NCBI RefSeq assembly: GCF_001457435.1
Contig: NZ_LN881716.1
Location: forward strand, 186,001-250,000
Reading direction: 5' to 3'
Length of the DNA stretch: 64,000 nt
Origin: Actinobaculum massiliense
Lineage (GTDB): Bacteria > Actinomycetota > Actinomycetes > Actinomycetales > Actinomycetaceae
In this document: positions 1 through 9,055 of the stretch, piece after piece
How the letters are laid out: each line of letters begins with the position of its first letter
Position numbering within the stretch: position 1 is the first letter of the stretch
Made by a program: the position numbers and the translations under genes
The notes under the pieces: model-generated
Database searches by the model: none
The model's input: the letters and a program-made list of their open reading frames with translations, nothing else
Told to the model about the DNA's origin: nothing

Positions 1-981
1 CCGGGCGTTGCCCCCATGTTTTCCCGAGTTCTCAAAGAGGTGGAGGCACGCGAGGCAGCGGGCCGACCGGAAGATCTTTCTTCTATCAAATTCGCCGTCA
101 GCGGCGGGATGGCGCTTGCTCCCTCGCTTGCCACCCGCTGGGAAGAAGCAACGAAGAACTACATTATTGAGGGCTATGGACTAACCGAGGCGAGCCCGGT
201 TATTTCAGGATCTCCAATGAACGAGTATCGCCGCGCCTCAACCCTCGGCGTCCCCTTCCCTTCCACCGAGGTGCGCCTGGCCGATCCGGATCATCCCGAT
301 ACCACCATTACGGAGGGACCCGGGGAAATCCTCGTGCGCGGCCCGCAAGTATGCCTGGGATACCTTGGTGACGAAGCCGCAAGTGCTCAAACAATCGTCG
401 ACGGATGGCTCCGCACCGGCGATATTGGGCATTGGGAGGATGGCTTCCTGGTGATGGCCGATCGCCGCAAAGAGGTCATTATTAACAACGGCTTCAATAT
501 CTATCCCACGGAAGTGGAGGATGCCATTCGGAAGATTCCCGGAGTGAGTGACGTCGCCGTGGTGGGAATTCCCGACCATGAGCATGAGGAACGCGGCGAG
601 TCCGTTGTTGCAGCCCTCGTCCTCGAGCCTTCAACGACCATGAGTCTGGCGCAACTTCGACAGTGGCTCGAAGGGTTGCTCCCCCATTACGCCATGCCCA
701 CTTCTTTCGCTATTTTCGAGTCCCTGCCTCATTCCATGCTCGGCAAAGTTCTTCGTAAAAGCGTCCGCGAACAAATCGAGCGTTTCCAGCTAGTTGCTGG
801 GCAGTGGGTGCGCTCCGCAACCGAGGTAGCAAGCGATGCCGCCTCACGAGCCATCAGCGCGGCCTCGAGCATGACGAGCCGGCTAGCCTCCCGAGATGAT
901 CCGCGCGTGGAGATCCCAGCAGAGTCCCGCGATGATGAACAGGCTCAAGTTTGCCCAGTCACCCACCGCGAGGATGAGTAA
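1..981 (+). CDS. Acyl-CoA synthetase / AMP-binding ligase, C-terminal part (cut by window edge)
   Basis: The reading frame is already open at base 1 (Pro-Gly-Val-Ala-Pro before the first Met), so this is the 3' part of a longer gene. It carries the hallmarks of adenylate-forming fatty acyl-CoA ligases, which activate carboxylates through an acyl-AMP intermediate. These are YGLTEASPV (motif A5, about 100 bp into the gene fragment), TGDIGHWEDGF (A7), the hinge DRRKEVIINNGFNIYPTEVE (A8) and the C-terminal lysine in LGKVLRK (A10). After A10 there is an unusual Ala/Ser-rich tail of about 70 residues with no domain I recognise. The gene runs convergently toward nrdR with a 35-bp gap. Substrate cannot be told from this fragment. 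Confidence 0.9.
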   Translation, partial: PGVAPMFSRVLKEVEAREAAGRPEDLSSIKFAVSGGMALAPSLATRWEEATKNYIIEGYGLTEASPVISGSPMNEYRRASTLGVPFPSTEVRLADPDHPDTTITEGPGEILVRGPQVCLGYLGDEAASAQTIVDGWLRTGDIGHWEDGFLVMADRRKEVIINNGFNIYPTEVEDAIRKIPGVSDVAVVGIPDHEHEERGESVVAALVLEPSTTMSLAQLRQWLEGLLPHYAMPTSFAIFESLPHSMLGKVLRKSVREQIERFQLVAGQWVRSATEVASDAASRAISAASSMTSRLASRDDPRVEIPAESRDDEQAQVCPVTHREDE

Positions 982-1016
982 TTAGATGTTTCACCCCGCT
1001 TGTTGCACCTGATGCC

Positions 1017-1556
1017 CTATTCAGCGGAGGCCGCGCCCGCCCCCTTATCCGCGCGCAGTTCGTCAATCGCAGCCTGGAAATCTTCGGCCGAGTTGTAGTT
1101 TGAATACACCGAGGCGAATCGCAGATAGGCAACCTCATCGAGCTCTTTGAGTGGCTCGAGAATCGCCAGGCCAATATCCTGCGAATCGACTTGCGAGCTT
1201 CCGAGGGCGCGAACGCGCTCTTCCACCTGTGCAGCGAGCACGGCCAACTGATCTTCCGTCACTGGACGACCTTGGCATGCCCGGCCTACGCCACTAATAA
1301 TCTTTTCCCGGGAGAACGGCTCGGCGGCCCCGGATCGTTTCATCACAACCAGCGACGCCGATTCAATCGTTGTGAAGCGACGATGGCACTCTAGGCACTC
1401 GCGCCGACGGCGAATGGAAAGACCATCCTCCGTGGTGCGAGTATCGACAACCTTTGAGTCAGAGTTTCGGCAGAAAGGGCAATGCATACTCAAACCGTAC
1501 TCGTTTGATAACTTTCCAGCCAAACCCATTTGCGGCTTTTTTACTGTGAGAAGCAT
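1017..1556 (-). CDS. nrdR: Transcriptional repressor NrdR, apparently N-terminally extended
   Basis: NrdR represses ribonucleotide reductase genes in response to ATP/dATP. The zinc ribbon (CPFC and CLECHRRF cysteine pairs) is followed by an ATP-cone domain of about 90 residues, as in the family. Orthologues begin directly at the zinc ribbon, which here would be the ATG ending at 1487 (156 residues). That ATG has only a weak ribosome site, while the ATG at 1556 has GGGGAGG seven bases ahead and adds 23 residues ([10 protein letters not shown]...). I chose 1556 on that basis; 1487 is the alternative. It lies downstream of the LysM gene in the same orientation. No nrd genes are in the window. 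Confidence 0.88.
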   Translation of the reverse strand: MLLTVKKPQMGLAGKLSNEYGLSMHCPFCRNSDSKVVDTRTTEDGLSIRRRRECLECHRRFTTIESASLVVMKRSGAAEPFSREKIISGVGRACQGRPVTEDQLAVLAAQVEERVRALGSSQVDSQDIGLAILEPLKELDEVAYLRFASVYSNYNSAEDFQAAIDELRADKGAGAASAE

Positions 1557-1585
1557 ATAATTTCCTCCCCTCAGCAGCCTTCAGC

Positions 1586-2215
1586 CTAATTCGGCAAACG
1601 CAGCACCTGGCCGGGTTGCAAGGCATCAGAGGTGAGCCCGTTCAGCGCCCTTAGCTCTGCCACCGCGCTGGCACCGTCCCGATCCCCCGGCAAAGAGGCA
1701 ACGATGGAGGAGAGCGTGTCACCGGGTTGGACCGTGACCGCACCATGGCCGGCGGGAACAAAGAGCGATCCGATGACGAGCCCCATGCTCACCAGCAGTG
1801 AAACCACAAGGAGAGCAACCGCGGCTTTGAAGCCGCTTGCTGCCGTGGATTCGAGCTCAGCCAGGGCCGTGGGGCGAGGCCTACGTTGAGGCTCAGCCAG
1901 ACGCGAGACGCTCGTCGCCTTGCGGCGAGATTGAGCGGTCCGGATCGCCAATTTTTCTGCCTTGCGCTGCTTACCGCGAACCACACGCTTATCGGCCTCG
2001 CGATTCGTGTTGACGAGCCGCAGGCCCGAACGGCGCGCGTGAGAAAGCGGAGCCGACGCGGCACTCGGCGCAGAAGCGGCGCTAGGACTGGACGGCGCTG
2101 TCGCCACCGCGCGCAGAACTGGCCGCGGCTGGCGTAAAACAGCCATCCGCGATTTCTTGCTCCTGGTAACAGATTCCTCGGAAACGGCTTCATAGCGCAG
2201 TTCTGCGACGCTCAT
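1586..2215 (-). CDS. LysM-domain membrane protein, probable SOS-induced cell-division inhibitor
   Basis: A 209-residue protein with a basic N-terminal region of about 125 residues, one membrane segment (around residues 130-157, AAVALLVVSLLVSMGLVIG) and a C-terminal LysM domain (about 158-209, VQPGDTLSSI ... LQPGQVLRL). LysM binds peptidoglycan. Start ATG 2215 has GGAGGAG just upstream; an upstream GTG at 2380 would put the LexA boxes inside the gene and is unlikely. Position and architecture match the divergent neighbours of lexA that block division during DNA damage (Rv2719c/ChiZ in Mycobacterium, DivS in Corynebacterium, YneA in Bacillus). That role is inferred from context and the four LexA boxes, not from a catalytic motif. 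Confidence 0.85.
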   Translation of the reverse strand: MSVAELRYEAVSEESVTRSKKSRMAVLRQPRPVLRAVATAPSSPSAASAPSAASAPLSHARRSGLRLVNTNREADKRVVRGKQRKAEKLAIRTAQSRRKATSVSRLAEPQRRPRPTALAELESTAASGFKAAVALLVVSLLVSMGLVIGSLFVPAGHGAVTVQPGDTLSSIVASLPGDRDGASAVAELRALNGLTSDALQPGQVLRLPN

Positions 2216-2225
2216 CGCTCCTCCT

Positions 2226-2256
2226 TCGAACACGTGTTCGTCGAACACTTGTTTGA
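2226..2256. promoter_or_regulatory. Two abutting LexA (SOS) boxes
   Basis: Bases 2226-2241 read TCGAACACGTGTTCGT and 2241-2256 read TCGAACACTTGTTTGA. Each matches 11 of the 12 fixed positions of TCGAAC-N4-GTTCGA. They share one base and lie 10 bp upstream of the LysM start codon, so bound LexA would cover its translation/promoter region. Confidence 0.88.
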
Positions 2257-2283
2257 ATGCTAGCGCGCGTGAAGCCGGATGTC

Positions 2284-2322
2284 CAGAACATTTGTTCGAC
2301 ATACATGCGAACAAATGTTTGA
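2284..2322. promoter_or_regulatory. Two further LexA (SOS) boxes
   Basis: Bases 2284-2299 (CAGAACATTTGTTCGA) and 2307-2322 (GCGAACAAATGTTTGA) each match 10 of 12 fixed positions of the LexA consensus. Together with the pair at 2226-2256 they make four sites in about 100 bp between the divergent LysM and lexA genes. Confidence 0.8.
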
Positions 2323-2456
2323 AACTAAGACCTCTTCGCTCTAGCCTTGACGTAGGTACTAAACCAAGCGCCTCCGACACGGTTTTTGATCATTTCGGTT
2401 TTTGATGATCGTGGACGATCACAAATCTGCGCGCGAACAGATTGGAGCAACCCGGC

Positions 2457-3209
2457 ATGACGGACTTTCCGCAACTTACGGAACGCCAAACCGACGTTCT
2501 CACCTGCATTGCTGAAGGGCTCACCGCACATCGCTTCCCGCCCACCATTCGCGAGATTTGCCAGGCGGTAGGCCTGTCCTCCCCGTCATCCGTCAAATAC
2601 CAGCTCGATTCGTTGACCGAGCTGGGTTACATTCGCCGCGATCCGCGCCGCCCGCGCACAATCGAGCTCACCGATCTGGGAGCTGATTGGTTTAGCGGTA
2701 ATGCGGATTCCGCCCCCGCTGCATCCCCGGTGCGAGGAGACGCCGCAAGCTTTGGCGTCTACATAGAAGACGAAAATGTGATTCCGCTTCGCCGCCCAAC
2801 CTATGACGACGGAACTGGTGAGGTCGAAATACCTGAGGCCATCAACGTTCCGGTGGTGGGAAGAATTGCGGCCGGCTCCCCCATTCTCGCTGACCAAGTC
2901 GTTGAAGACGTGTTTACCCTCCCGCGCCAGCTGACGGGTGATGGCGAACTTTTCACCCTCAAGGTTTCGGGTGATTCTATGATTGAAGCCGCCATTTGTG
3001 ACGGCGATTGGGTTGTTGTGCGTCGCCAACCGGTGGCGAATAACGGCGAAATCGTAGCTGCGATGATCGACGGCGAAGCAACAGTCAAGGTTCTCGACCG
3101 GCGCGGAGGGCACGTCACCCTCCTGCCACGGAATATCAATTACGACCCAATTCCCGCCGATACCGCGCAAGTGCTCGGCAAAGTTGTGATGGTGCTACGC
3201 GCCCTCTGA
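2457..3209 (+). CDS. lexA: SOS repressor LexA
   Basis: LexA represses DNA-damage genes and is inactivated by RecA-stimulated self-cleavage. The 250-residue product has an N-terminal winged helix (LTERQTDVL ... [15 protein letters not shown]) and a C-terminal S24 peptidase domain. The cleavage bond Ala139-Gly140 is in RIAAGSP; the catalytic serine is Ser174 in SGDSM, and the lysine is Lys211 in EATVKVL. Start ATG 2457 has GGAG nine bases upstream; a TTG at 2442 overlaps that site and was not used. Divergent to the LysM gene across four LexA boxes, so it is probably autoregulated. Confidence 0.97.
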   Translation: MTDFPQLTERQTDVLTCIAEGLTAHRFPPTIREICQAVGLSSPSSVKYQLDSLTELGYIRRDPRRPRTIELTDLGADWFSGNADSAPAASPVRGDAASFGVYIEDENVIPLRRPTYDDGTGEVEIPEAINVPVVGRIAAGSPILADQVVEDVFTLPRQLTGDGELFTLKVSGDSMIEAAICDGDWVVVRRQPVANNGEIVAAMIDGEATVKVLDRRGGHVTLLPRNINYDPIPADTAQVLGKVVMVLRAL

Positions 3210-3235
3210 GGCGTACCGCCTCTGAGCTCACCCCA

Positions 3236-5185
3236 CTATAAGTTAAGACGCCGGAGCGCATCGCGCACCACTTGCGGATTGTCCGTCGGCCACATCCGCG
3301 GCATCGAGGCAAGCAGAAAACCGCCATATCGCTTGGTTCGCAGGCGAGAATCGAGAACGGCCACCACTCCGCGATCGTCTTGCCGCCGTAATAAGCGCCC
3401 CGCGCCCTGGGCAAGCAGAAGCGCCGCGTGTGACGCCGATACTTCCATAAACCCGTTGCGCCCGCGCCGGGCCGCCTCGCGCGTGCGGGCTTTCACCAGT
3501 GCGTCGTCGGGCCGCGGGAAAGGAATTCGGTCGATAATGACCAAACGGCAAGTATGTCCGGGAACGTCGACGCCCTGCCAGAGCGAAATGGTCCCGAACA
3601 GTGAGGCGGCGCTATCCGCCTTGAAATCTTCGATCAGGCTCGGCAGAGAGTCTTCTCCCTGGAGGAGAATCGGGGTATCGAGACGATCGCGCGCGTAGGC
3701 TGCCGCATTTTCGGCACCGCGGCGTGAAGTGAACAAACAGAGCGCCCCGCCGCCCGAGGCCTCAATCAATCCCACCATTTCATCGAGTTGGTCTGTACCG
3801 TAGCCCTCCCGCCCGGGTGCGGGCAGGTGCGCGGCAATATACAAAATTCCTTGGCGCGCTGGGTCAAACGGGCTCTCCACGCTCACCCCCGACCACGGCC
3901 CCTGCGAAGGGTACATAAAACCGCATTCGCGCGCCGCGTGCTCGAATCTGCCGCCCACCGTCAACGTGGCGGAAGTGAGGAGAACCGGCACTTCCTCAAA
4001 AAGCGAATCCGCCAGCGCCGCGGACACATCGAGCGGCGCCACATAAAGGGAGGCCCGGTCCTCGCTGTCTCGCGCGATCCAGGGAACAAGGTCGCCGCCA
4101 ATTTTGTCCGAAAGCACTTGTTCGACGACGTCGACCACATCCGCCACTCGCGAGCGTAGAACGGCTTTTGATGCCGCCTCATCTGGTTCCTTGCCCGGCA
4201 AGTCAGCGATGTCTTCCTGAGAACGCTTAAGCTCTCGCAGAAGGAGAACCAGGGCATCTTGCAAGGGAAGCGGGATGCACTGCAGACGCCCCTCGGGCAG
4301 ATCCTCCATCGCCTCGTCGAGGCCGTCGGCCGCGGATTCAAGATCCGCCGGAAGCACCTTTTCCCGCCGCATTAGCCGGGCCAATCCGCGTAGCTCGGCC
4401 TGTGAAAGCGAGACCGTAAGCTGGGAAGTCACCCGGCTCGCCAACTCGTGCGCCTCGTCCACGATGTAGGCATTCGCCTCGGGAAGCACCGGCGTGCCCT
4501 GGCTTTGCACCCCCAGCATCGAATGATTCGTCACGATCACATCCGCGTCCGCTGCTTCCGCGCGCGCCTGGTAGGCAAAGCAAGACTCCGCTAGAGGGCA
4601 TTTAGCGCCGAGGCATTCTTTCTTCGAAACGGATACCTGGCGCCAGGCACGATCAGAAACTCCCGGCATCAGATCATCGCGGTCCCCGGTTCGGGTCTCG
4701 TTCGCCCATTCCCTCAGACGCACCACTTCTTCGCCGGTGGCGGAAGCCCCGTACTCACCTTCCGCCCGCGATAGAAGAGCGTCATCCTCCGGGTATCCGC
4801 CCGCCACCTTTCGCAGGCAGAGGTAGTTATTCCATCCCTTGAGTAACGCTACTTTCGGAGCTTTCCCCAACTCCTTTTTGGTGGCATCGGTGGCTAAAGG
4901 TGCGTCGTGGCGCAGAATCTGGCGTTGCAGGGCAAGGGTGGCAGTAGAAACGATTGCCCTCTGGCCGGTGCGCACGCTCCACTCCATTACCGGCACCAGA
5001 TAGCCAAGCGATTTACCGGTACCGGTACCTGCTTCGATGAGCACATGCTCGGTGTTATAAAGCGCTTCGCTCACTTTCTGCGCCATATCTGCCTGGCCGG
5101 CACGGCGGCTTCCACCCAGTTCGGAAATTGCGTTATCGAGGATTGCCTCAACTTCCCGCCCCGGACCGTTCTGCGATTCTCCCAC
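3236..5185 (-). CDS. DinG/XPD-family ATP-dependent DNA helicase
   Basis: A superfamily 2 helicase of 649 residues. Walker A is EAGTGTGKS (residues 51-59) and the DEAH box is YIVDEAHEL (about 240). Four cysteines between them (LCLRK, then ECLGAKCPLAESC) are spaced as in the iron-sulfur domain of XPD/DinG helicases. The C-terminal motifs WQGVDVPG and QGAGRLLRR are also present. Expected to unwind 5'-tailed duplexes, R-loops or D-loops. Starts at GTG 5185, two bases after the hflX stop, so the two are co-transcribed. Convergent with lexA across a 26-bp gap; no LexA box of its own was seen. Confidence 0.93.
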   Translation of the reverse strand: MGESQNGPGREVEAILDNAISELGGSRRAGQADMAQKVSEALYNTEHVLIEAGTGTGKSLGYLVPVMEWSVRTGQRAIVSTATLALQRQILRHDAPLATDATKKELGKAPKVALLKGWNNYLCLRKVAGGYPEDDALLSRAEGEYGASATGEEVVRLREWANETRTGDRDDLMPGVSDRAWRQVSVSKKECLGAKCPLAESCFAYQARAEAADADVIVTNHSMLGVQSQGTPVLPEANAYIVDEAHELASRVTSQLTVSLSQAELRGLARLMRREKVLPADLESAADGLDEAMEDLPEGRLQCIPLPLQDALVLLLRELKRSQEDIADLPGKEPDEAASKAVLRSRVADVVDVVEQVLSDKIGGDLVPWIARDSEDRASLYVAPLDVSAALADSLFEEVPVLLTSATLTVGGRFEHAARECGFMYPSQGPWSGVSVESPFDPARQGILYIAAHLPAPGREGYGTDQLDEMVGLIEASGGGALCLFTSRRGAENAAAYARDRLDTPILLQGEDSLPSLIEDFKADSAASLFGTISLWQGVDVPGHTCRLVIIDRIPFPRPDDALVKARTREAARRGRNGFMEVSASHAALLLAQGAGRLLRRQDDRGVVAVLDSRLRTKRYGGFLLASMPRMWPTDNPQVVRDALRRLNL

Positions 5186-5187
5186 CG

Positions 5188-6735
5188 TTATGAGCTCCGC
5201 TCTGGCGAATGCCCATCGCTGTTTCCGCTCGCGGCCTCAAATTGGGCCGCGATTGATTTTGGCACCCGGGCATGAACGAAAGTCCCGTTATCTCGATAAG
5301 CCACCGGAGCCAGCAGGTCGCCATACTCGTAAATGAGTGAAACCAGGTCACCGCGCGAGAAAGGAATAACCCCTTCAATCTCGGATTCGAGCTGAGGCAA
5401 AAGCTCATCGATTTTGCCCATTAACTCGTCTAGTCCCTCGCCTGTTGCGGCGGAAACCGCCACCGCATCGGGGAACCGAGTCCGCAAAGCGGCAAGATCA
5501 ACCGGATCTGCCAGATCAATTTTAGAAAGCACAATGAGTTCAGGGGCCTCTCGGGCGCCGTCGACCCCATTGAGCACCTCGTGCACGGCCTTTACCTGAC
5601 CCACCGGATCGGCATGCGACGCGTCCACCACGTGCAAAAGCACGTCAGCTTCACCCACCTCTTCGAGCGTCGAGCGGAATGCCTCCACCAGCTGGGTGGG
5701 GAGATTACGTACGAAACCGACGGTGTCAGAGAGGGTGAATTCGCGATCCGAGGGCGTGCGAGCGCGGCGAACCGTGGGATCCAAGGTGGCGAAGAGTGCG
5801 TTTTCTACCAGCACCCCAGCCCCGGTGAGGCGATTGAGAAGAGAAGATTTTCCGGCGTTTGTGTAACCAACGATCACTACTGAAGGGATTCCGGTCCGCT
5901 GGCGCTCGGCCCGCCGCGTTTCCCGCGCCGGCTTCATTTTCTTGATATCGCGCCGGAGCTTCGCCATTCGGAAACGGATGCGGCGCCGGTCCAGTTCGAG
6001 CTGCGTCTCACCCGGTCCGCGCGAACCAATCCCTGCACCGCCGGCTACCTGGCCGCCCGCCTGGCGGGACATAGACTCGCCCCAGCCACGAAGTCGCGGA
6101 AGCAGGTATTCCAGCTGCGCCAGCTCTACCTGCGCCTTCCCCTCTTTTGATTTGGCGTGACGCGCAAAAATATCAAGCACCAGCGCGGTGCGGTCAATGA
6201 CCTTCACACCCACCACGTCTTCCAGTGCGCGGCGCTGGGAAGGGGCAAGTTCCGAATCGACGATAACGGTGTCCGCCGTCTGCGCGCGCACCAGATCCGC
6301 TAGTTCGTGCGCCTTGCCTTTGCCGAGAAAGGTAGCATTATCGGGAATATCACGACGCTGCAAAACGCCAGCCACCACCGTCGATCCGGCGGTATCCGCC
6401 AGCGCCGCCAGCTCGCGCAGCGACTCTTCGGCTTCCGTTCGCCCCTGTGCATAGACTCCCACCAGTACCACGCGTTCCAAACGGACTTGCCGGTACTCGA
6501 GTTCGACCTGCTCATCATCAGCAAAATTTCCGCCGATGCCTTCAACACGCTGGAGTCCTTTGCGTTGCTCACGATCGAGCCAGTCCCCCGCCCAGGCGCG
6601 CCCGTACCTGGGGTCAGCTTGTAAAGACGTCCCGGCACGCGAGTGAATATCGACTGTTCGGTTATCCGCTTCTTCCCCTCGGTTCGAGGCCTCCGCTGAG
6701 GCCTGGGAGGAATCGTGGTTGCTTTTCGTATGCAC
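5188..6735 (-). CDS. hflX: GTPase HflX
   Basis: HflX is a ribosome-associated GTPase that splits stalled 70S ribosomes. The N-terminal HflX domain (about 84-260, including GPGETQLELDRRRIRFRM) is followed by the G domain: G1 GYTNAGKSS (290-298), G3 DTVGFVRNLP, G4 LSKID. Length 515 residues, long for the family because of about 80 poorly conserved N-terminal residues. The GTG at 6735 lies almost on top of the AGGAG sequence, so the true start may be further inside; the conserved domain is unaffected. First gene of the hflX-dinG unit. Confidence 0.95.
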   Translation of the reverse strand: MHTKSNHDSSQASAEASNRGEEADNRTVDIHSRAGTSLQADPRYGRAWAGDWLDREQRKGLQRVEGIGGNFADDEQVELEYRQVRLERVVLVGVYAQGRTEAEESLRELAALADTAGSTVVAGVLQRRDIPDNATFLGKGKAHELADLVRAQTADTVIVDSELAPSQRRALEDVVGVKVIDRTALVLDIFARHAKSKEGKAQVELAQLEYLLPRLRGWGESMSRQAGGQVAGGAGIGSRGPGETQLELDRRRIRFRMAKLRRDIKKMKPARETRRAERQRTGIPSVVIVGYTNAGKSSLLNRLTGAGVLVENALFATLDPTVRRARTPSDREFTLSDTVGFVRNLPTQLVEAFRSTLEEVGEADVLLHVVDASHADPVGQVKAVHEVLNGVDGAREAPELIVLSKIDLADPVDLAALRTRFPDAVAVSAATGEGLDELMGKIDELLPQLESEIEGVIPFSRGDLVSLIYEYGDLLAPVAYRDNGTFVHARVPKSIAAQFEAASGNSDGHSPERSS

Positions 6736-6890
6736 TCCTTTGTCCTTTACCTCATTGTGGCATGAAACCGGCGCGCGAGAAAACGATGCGCCTCACCCCA
6801 CGCCTTTCCTGGCTCACGTCGCGCATTTCGCACCTCACGCTGCGTCTTGCCTGGTTCTTCCACTCGCCCGCGTGTTCTAAGCTTGTGGGC

Positions 6891-7526
6891 ATGACGGAGC
6901 ATTACTTTTCTGCGCATCCCGACTCCACCCCCCATCATCGCTCGCTGAGAGTAAAACTGCGCGATCGCGATTTTGAGGTAACGGTGTCCGACGGTGTCTT
7001 TGCTGGCCATCGCCTCGATAAGGGCACCGAGGTTCTCCTCAATAAGGTTTTCCTCTCCACGATCGAGGAGGGCGATATTGTGCTTGACCTCGGGTGCGGT
7101 TGGGGTCCCATCAGCTTGGCGCTCGGTACCGAGTACCCGCAGGCAAAACTGTGGGCCGTCGATGTTAATGATCGCGCCCGCCACCTCACCGAAAAGAATC
7201 TTCGCCATCACGGTATCGACGCTTTCGTCGCCGCTCCCGAGCAGGCTTTGACCGCGCTGGGCTCGCAGAAGATCAGGCTCATCTGGTCCAATCCCCCAAT
7301 TCGTATTGGCAAAGAACAGCTCCACGATCTTCTTCTCACCTGGCTTCCCCTCCTGGCTGACGACGGCGAAGCCTACCTCGTGGTGCAAAAGAACCTGGGA
7401 GCTGATTCACTCGCCACCTGGATATCTCAGCAGGGGTGGGATGCCACCAAGGTCCGCTCTTCAAAGGGCTTCCGAATTCTGCGAGTGGCTTGGCCGGGCA
7501 ATCCCCTCGCCAGCGAAGATGCCTAG
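6891..7526 (+). CDS. Class I SAM-dependent methyltransferase, RsmC-like
   Basis: A 211-residue Rossmann-fold methyltransferase of the small-domain (MTS) type. The SAM site is VLDLGCGWGP (about 62-71). The catalytic-loop motif SNPPIR (N-P-P-[FYI]) indicates modification of an exocyclic amino group, as in RsmC, which makes m2G in 16S rRNA. It ends with FRILRVAWP, like RsmC. Start ATG 6891 is chosen because homologous sequence (HYFSAHPDS) starts there; no clear ribosome site is seen. Stands alone between divergent hflX and convergent miaA. The exact RNA target is not determined. Confidence 0.8.
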   Translation: MTEHYFSAHPDSTPHHRSLRVKLRDRDFEVTVSDGVFAGHRLDKGTEVLLNKVFLSTIEEGDIVLDLGCGWGPISLALGTEYPQAKLWAVDVNDRARHLTEKNLRHHGIDAFVAAPEQALTALGSQKIRLIWSNPPIRIGKEQLHDLLLTWLPLLADDGEAYLVVQKNLGADSLATWISQQGWDATKVRSSKGFRILRVAWPGNPLASEDA

Positions 7527-7598
7527 TCGTCGCACCAAGCCAACCGCCTAACCGAACCACCAATCCAAACACCCGACCGAACCGCTAATCCGCGCTGT

Positions 7599-8507
7599 CT
7601 AACCGCAATCGGCTACAATTTCGCGCGCCACGCGCGAAACATCCCCATCCGTGAGGTCATGCCAGATCACGCGCGGATCGGCTCGGAACCATTTCATTTG
7701 TTTTCGCGCCAAGCGGCGAGTTGCCAAGGCGGTGGATTCCACCGCCTCGTCGAGCGTTATCTGGCCATCGAGAACCTGCAATGCCTGTGCATACCCGGTG
7801 GCGCGCGCGGCGGTGGGTGCCTCACGCAGGCCGCTACCAAGCAAGCTCTCCACTTCCTCAAGCAACCCGCCTACAAACATCTGGCGGGCCCGCTGAGCAA
7901 TGGCCTCATCTAGAACCTCCCGTTCACGCCGCAAAGCATGTAGGGCAACGCCCGGATAGTGCGAGGTGTGACGCGGGAAGCGCGCGGTGTATTGGCCAGT
8001 GAGGCGAATGATCTCAACCGCGCGAATAACCCGCCGCTCATTTTTCAGATCCATCACCTCGTAGGCGCGCGGATCCTCGCGGCGTAGCTCCTCAACAATA
8101 CGAGGGAAATCCTCCGCCGCTTCTGCCTCCACCTCGGCCCGCACGCGCGGATCCGTCCCGGGGAAATCCAATTCATCCACGAGTGCGGAAACATAGAGCC
8201 CAGAGCCACCCACCACGAGCGGGATTTTTCCGCGCCCAAGAATGGACTCCAGGTCGCCTCGCGCCTCTCGCTGGAAACTGGCCACCGAGGCAGCCTGGCT
8301 CAGCTCTAGAACATCAACCTGGTGGTGGGTGATCCCCCGGCGCTGTGCCACCGGTAACTTCGCGGTGCCTATATCCATACCCCGATAGAGCTGGAAGGCA
8401 TCGGCCGAGATAATCTCCACCGCTTCTGACCCGCCCAGGAGGCTCGCAACCTCCAAGGAAACCGCGGTCTTTCCGCTTGCCGTCGGCCCCACAATCGCGA
8501 GAATCAC
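7599..8507 (-). CDS. miaA: tRNA dimethylallyltransferase MiaA
   Basis: MiaA transfers a dimethylallyl group to A37 of tRNAs reading UNN codons. Seen: P-loop GPTASGKT (residues 7-14), SADAFQLYRGMDIGTAKL, NERRVIRAVEI and the C-terminal RRLARKQMKWFRADPRV. I take GTG 8507 as the start, since AAGGAA lies nine bases ahead and the P-loop then sits seven residues from the N-terminus as usual (302 residues); an upstream ATG at 8585 would run into recX. Follows recX by 26 bp in a recA-recX-miaA series. Confidence 0.95.
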   Translation of the reverse strand: MILAIVGPTASGKTAVSLEVASLLGGSEAVEIISADAFQLYRGMDIGTAKLPVAQRRGITHHQVDVLELSQAASVASFQREARGDLESILGRGKIPLVVGGSGLYVSALVDELDFPGTDPRVRAEVEAEAAEDFPRIVEELRREDPRAYEVMDLKNERRVIRAVEIIRLTGQYTARFPRHTSHYPGVALHALRREREVLDEAIAQRARQMFVGGLLEEVESLLGSGLREAPTAARATGYAQALQVLDGQITLDEAVESTALATRRLARKQMKWFRADPRVIWHDLTDGDVSRVAREIVADCG

Positions 8508-8533
8508 GCCACGTTCCTTACTCTCCGGTCTTT

Positions 8534-9055
8534 TTATTCGCCCTGCTCGATGCGCGCGAGGGCCACCCGCAAAGCCTTCGAGCATTGCTCACTGGAAAAC
8601 CCGCGCCGCGCCAGCATCCCGTAAGCACGCCTTTTGGCAGCAAGAGGATCGCCCGAGCTAGCGCGAAGCTTCTTCTCCGCCAACTCTATTGCCCCTTCCA
8701 GTTCAGCTTCCGGATCCACTCGCTCCAAAGCCGCCGATATGAGGGCGTCATCCACCCCTTTCTGGCGCAGTTCGAGGCGAAGCCGCTGGCGTGACATGGC
8801 GCGGCCGGCAAGCCGCGAGCGTACATAAACCCGCGCAAACTTTGCGTCATCTACGTACCCGACGCTTTCAAATTCAGCGAGAACCTGTTGCGCCACGCCT
8901 TCTGGAACCAGCTTTGCCGCTAGCTTTTCGGCCAGTTCGCAGCGAGAACGGTCCCGCGCGTCGAGTTGCCGGTAGAGGATTTCTTTGGCTCGCTCAACGT
9001 GCTGCTCGCGAGTAAGTTCTTGCGGATCGAATTCCTTCTTGTGCCGCCCCGCCAT
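8534..9055 (-). CDS. recX: Regulatory protein RecX
   Basis: RecX caps and modulates RecA filaments. The 173-residue protein has the three-helix repeats of the family (ILYRQLDARDRSRCELAEKL; FESVGYVDDAKFARVYVRSR; YGMLARRGFSSEQCSKAL). Its start codon abuts the recA stop with no intervening base (9055/9056), so it is translated from the recA message and should share its SOS control. Confidence 0.95.
   Translation of the reverse strand: MAGRHKKEFDPQELTREQHVERAKEILYRQLDARDRSRCELAEKLAAKLVPEGVAQQVLAEFESVGYVDDAKFARVYVRSRLAGRAMSRQRLRLELRQKGVDDALISAALERVDPEAELEGAIELAEKKLRASSGDPLAAKRRAYGMLARRGFSSEQCSKALRVALARIEQGE

Noticed and set aside
2442-2456. TTG 2442 as the lexA start
   Set aside because: It overlaps the GGAG that serves ATG 2457, and LexA proteins align from the latter.
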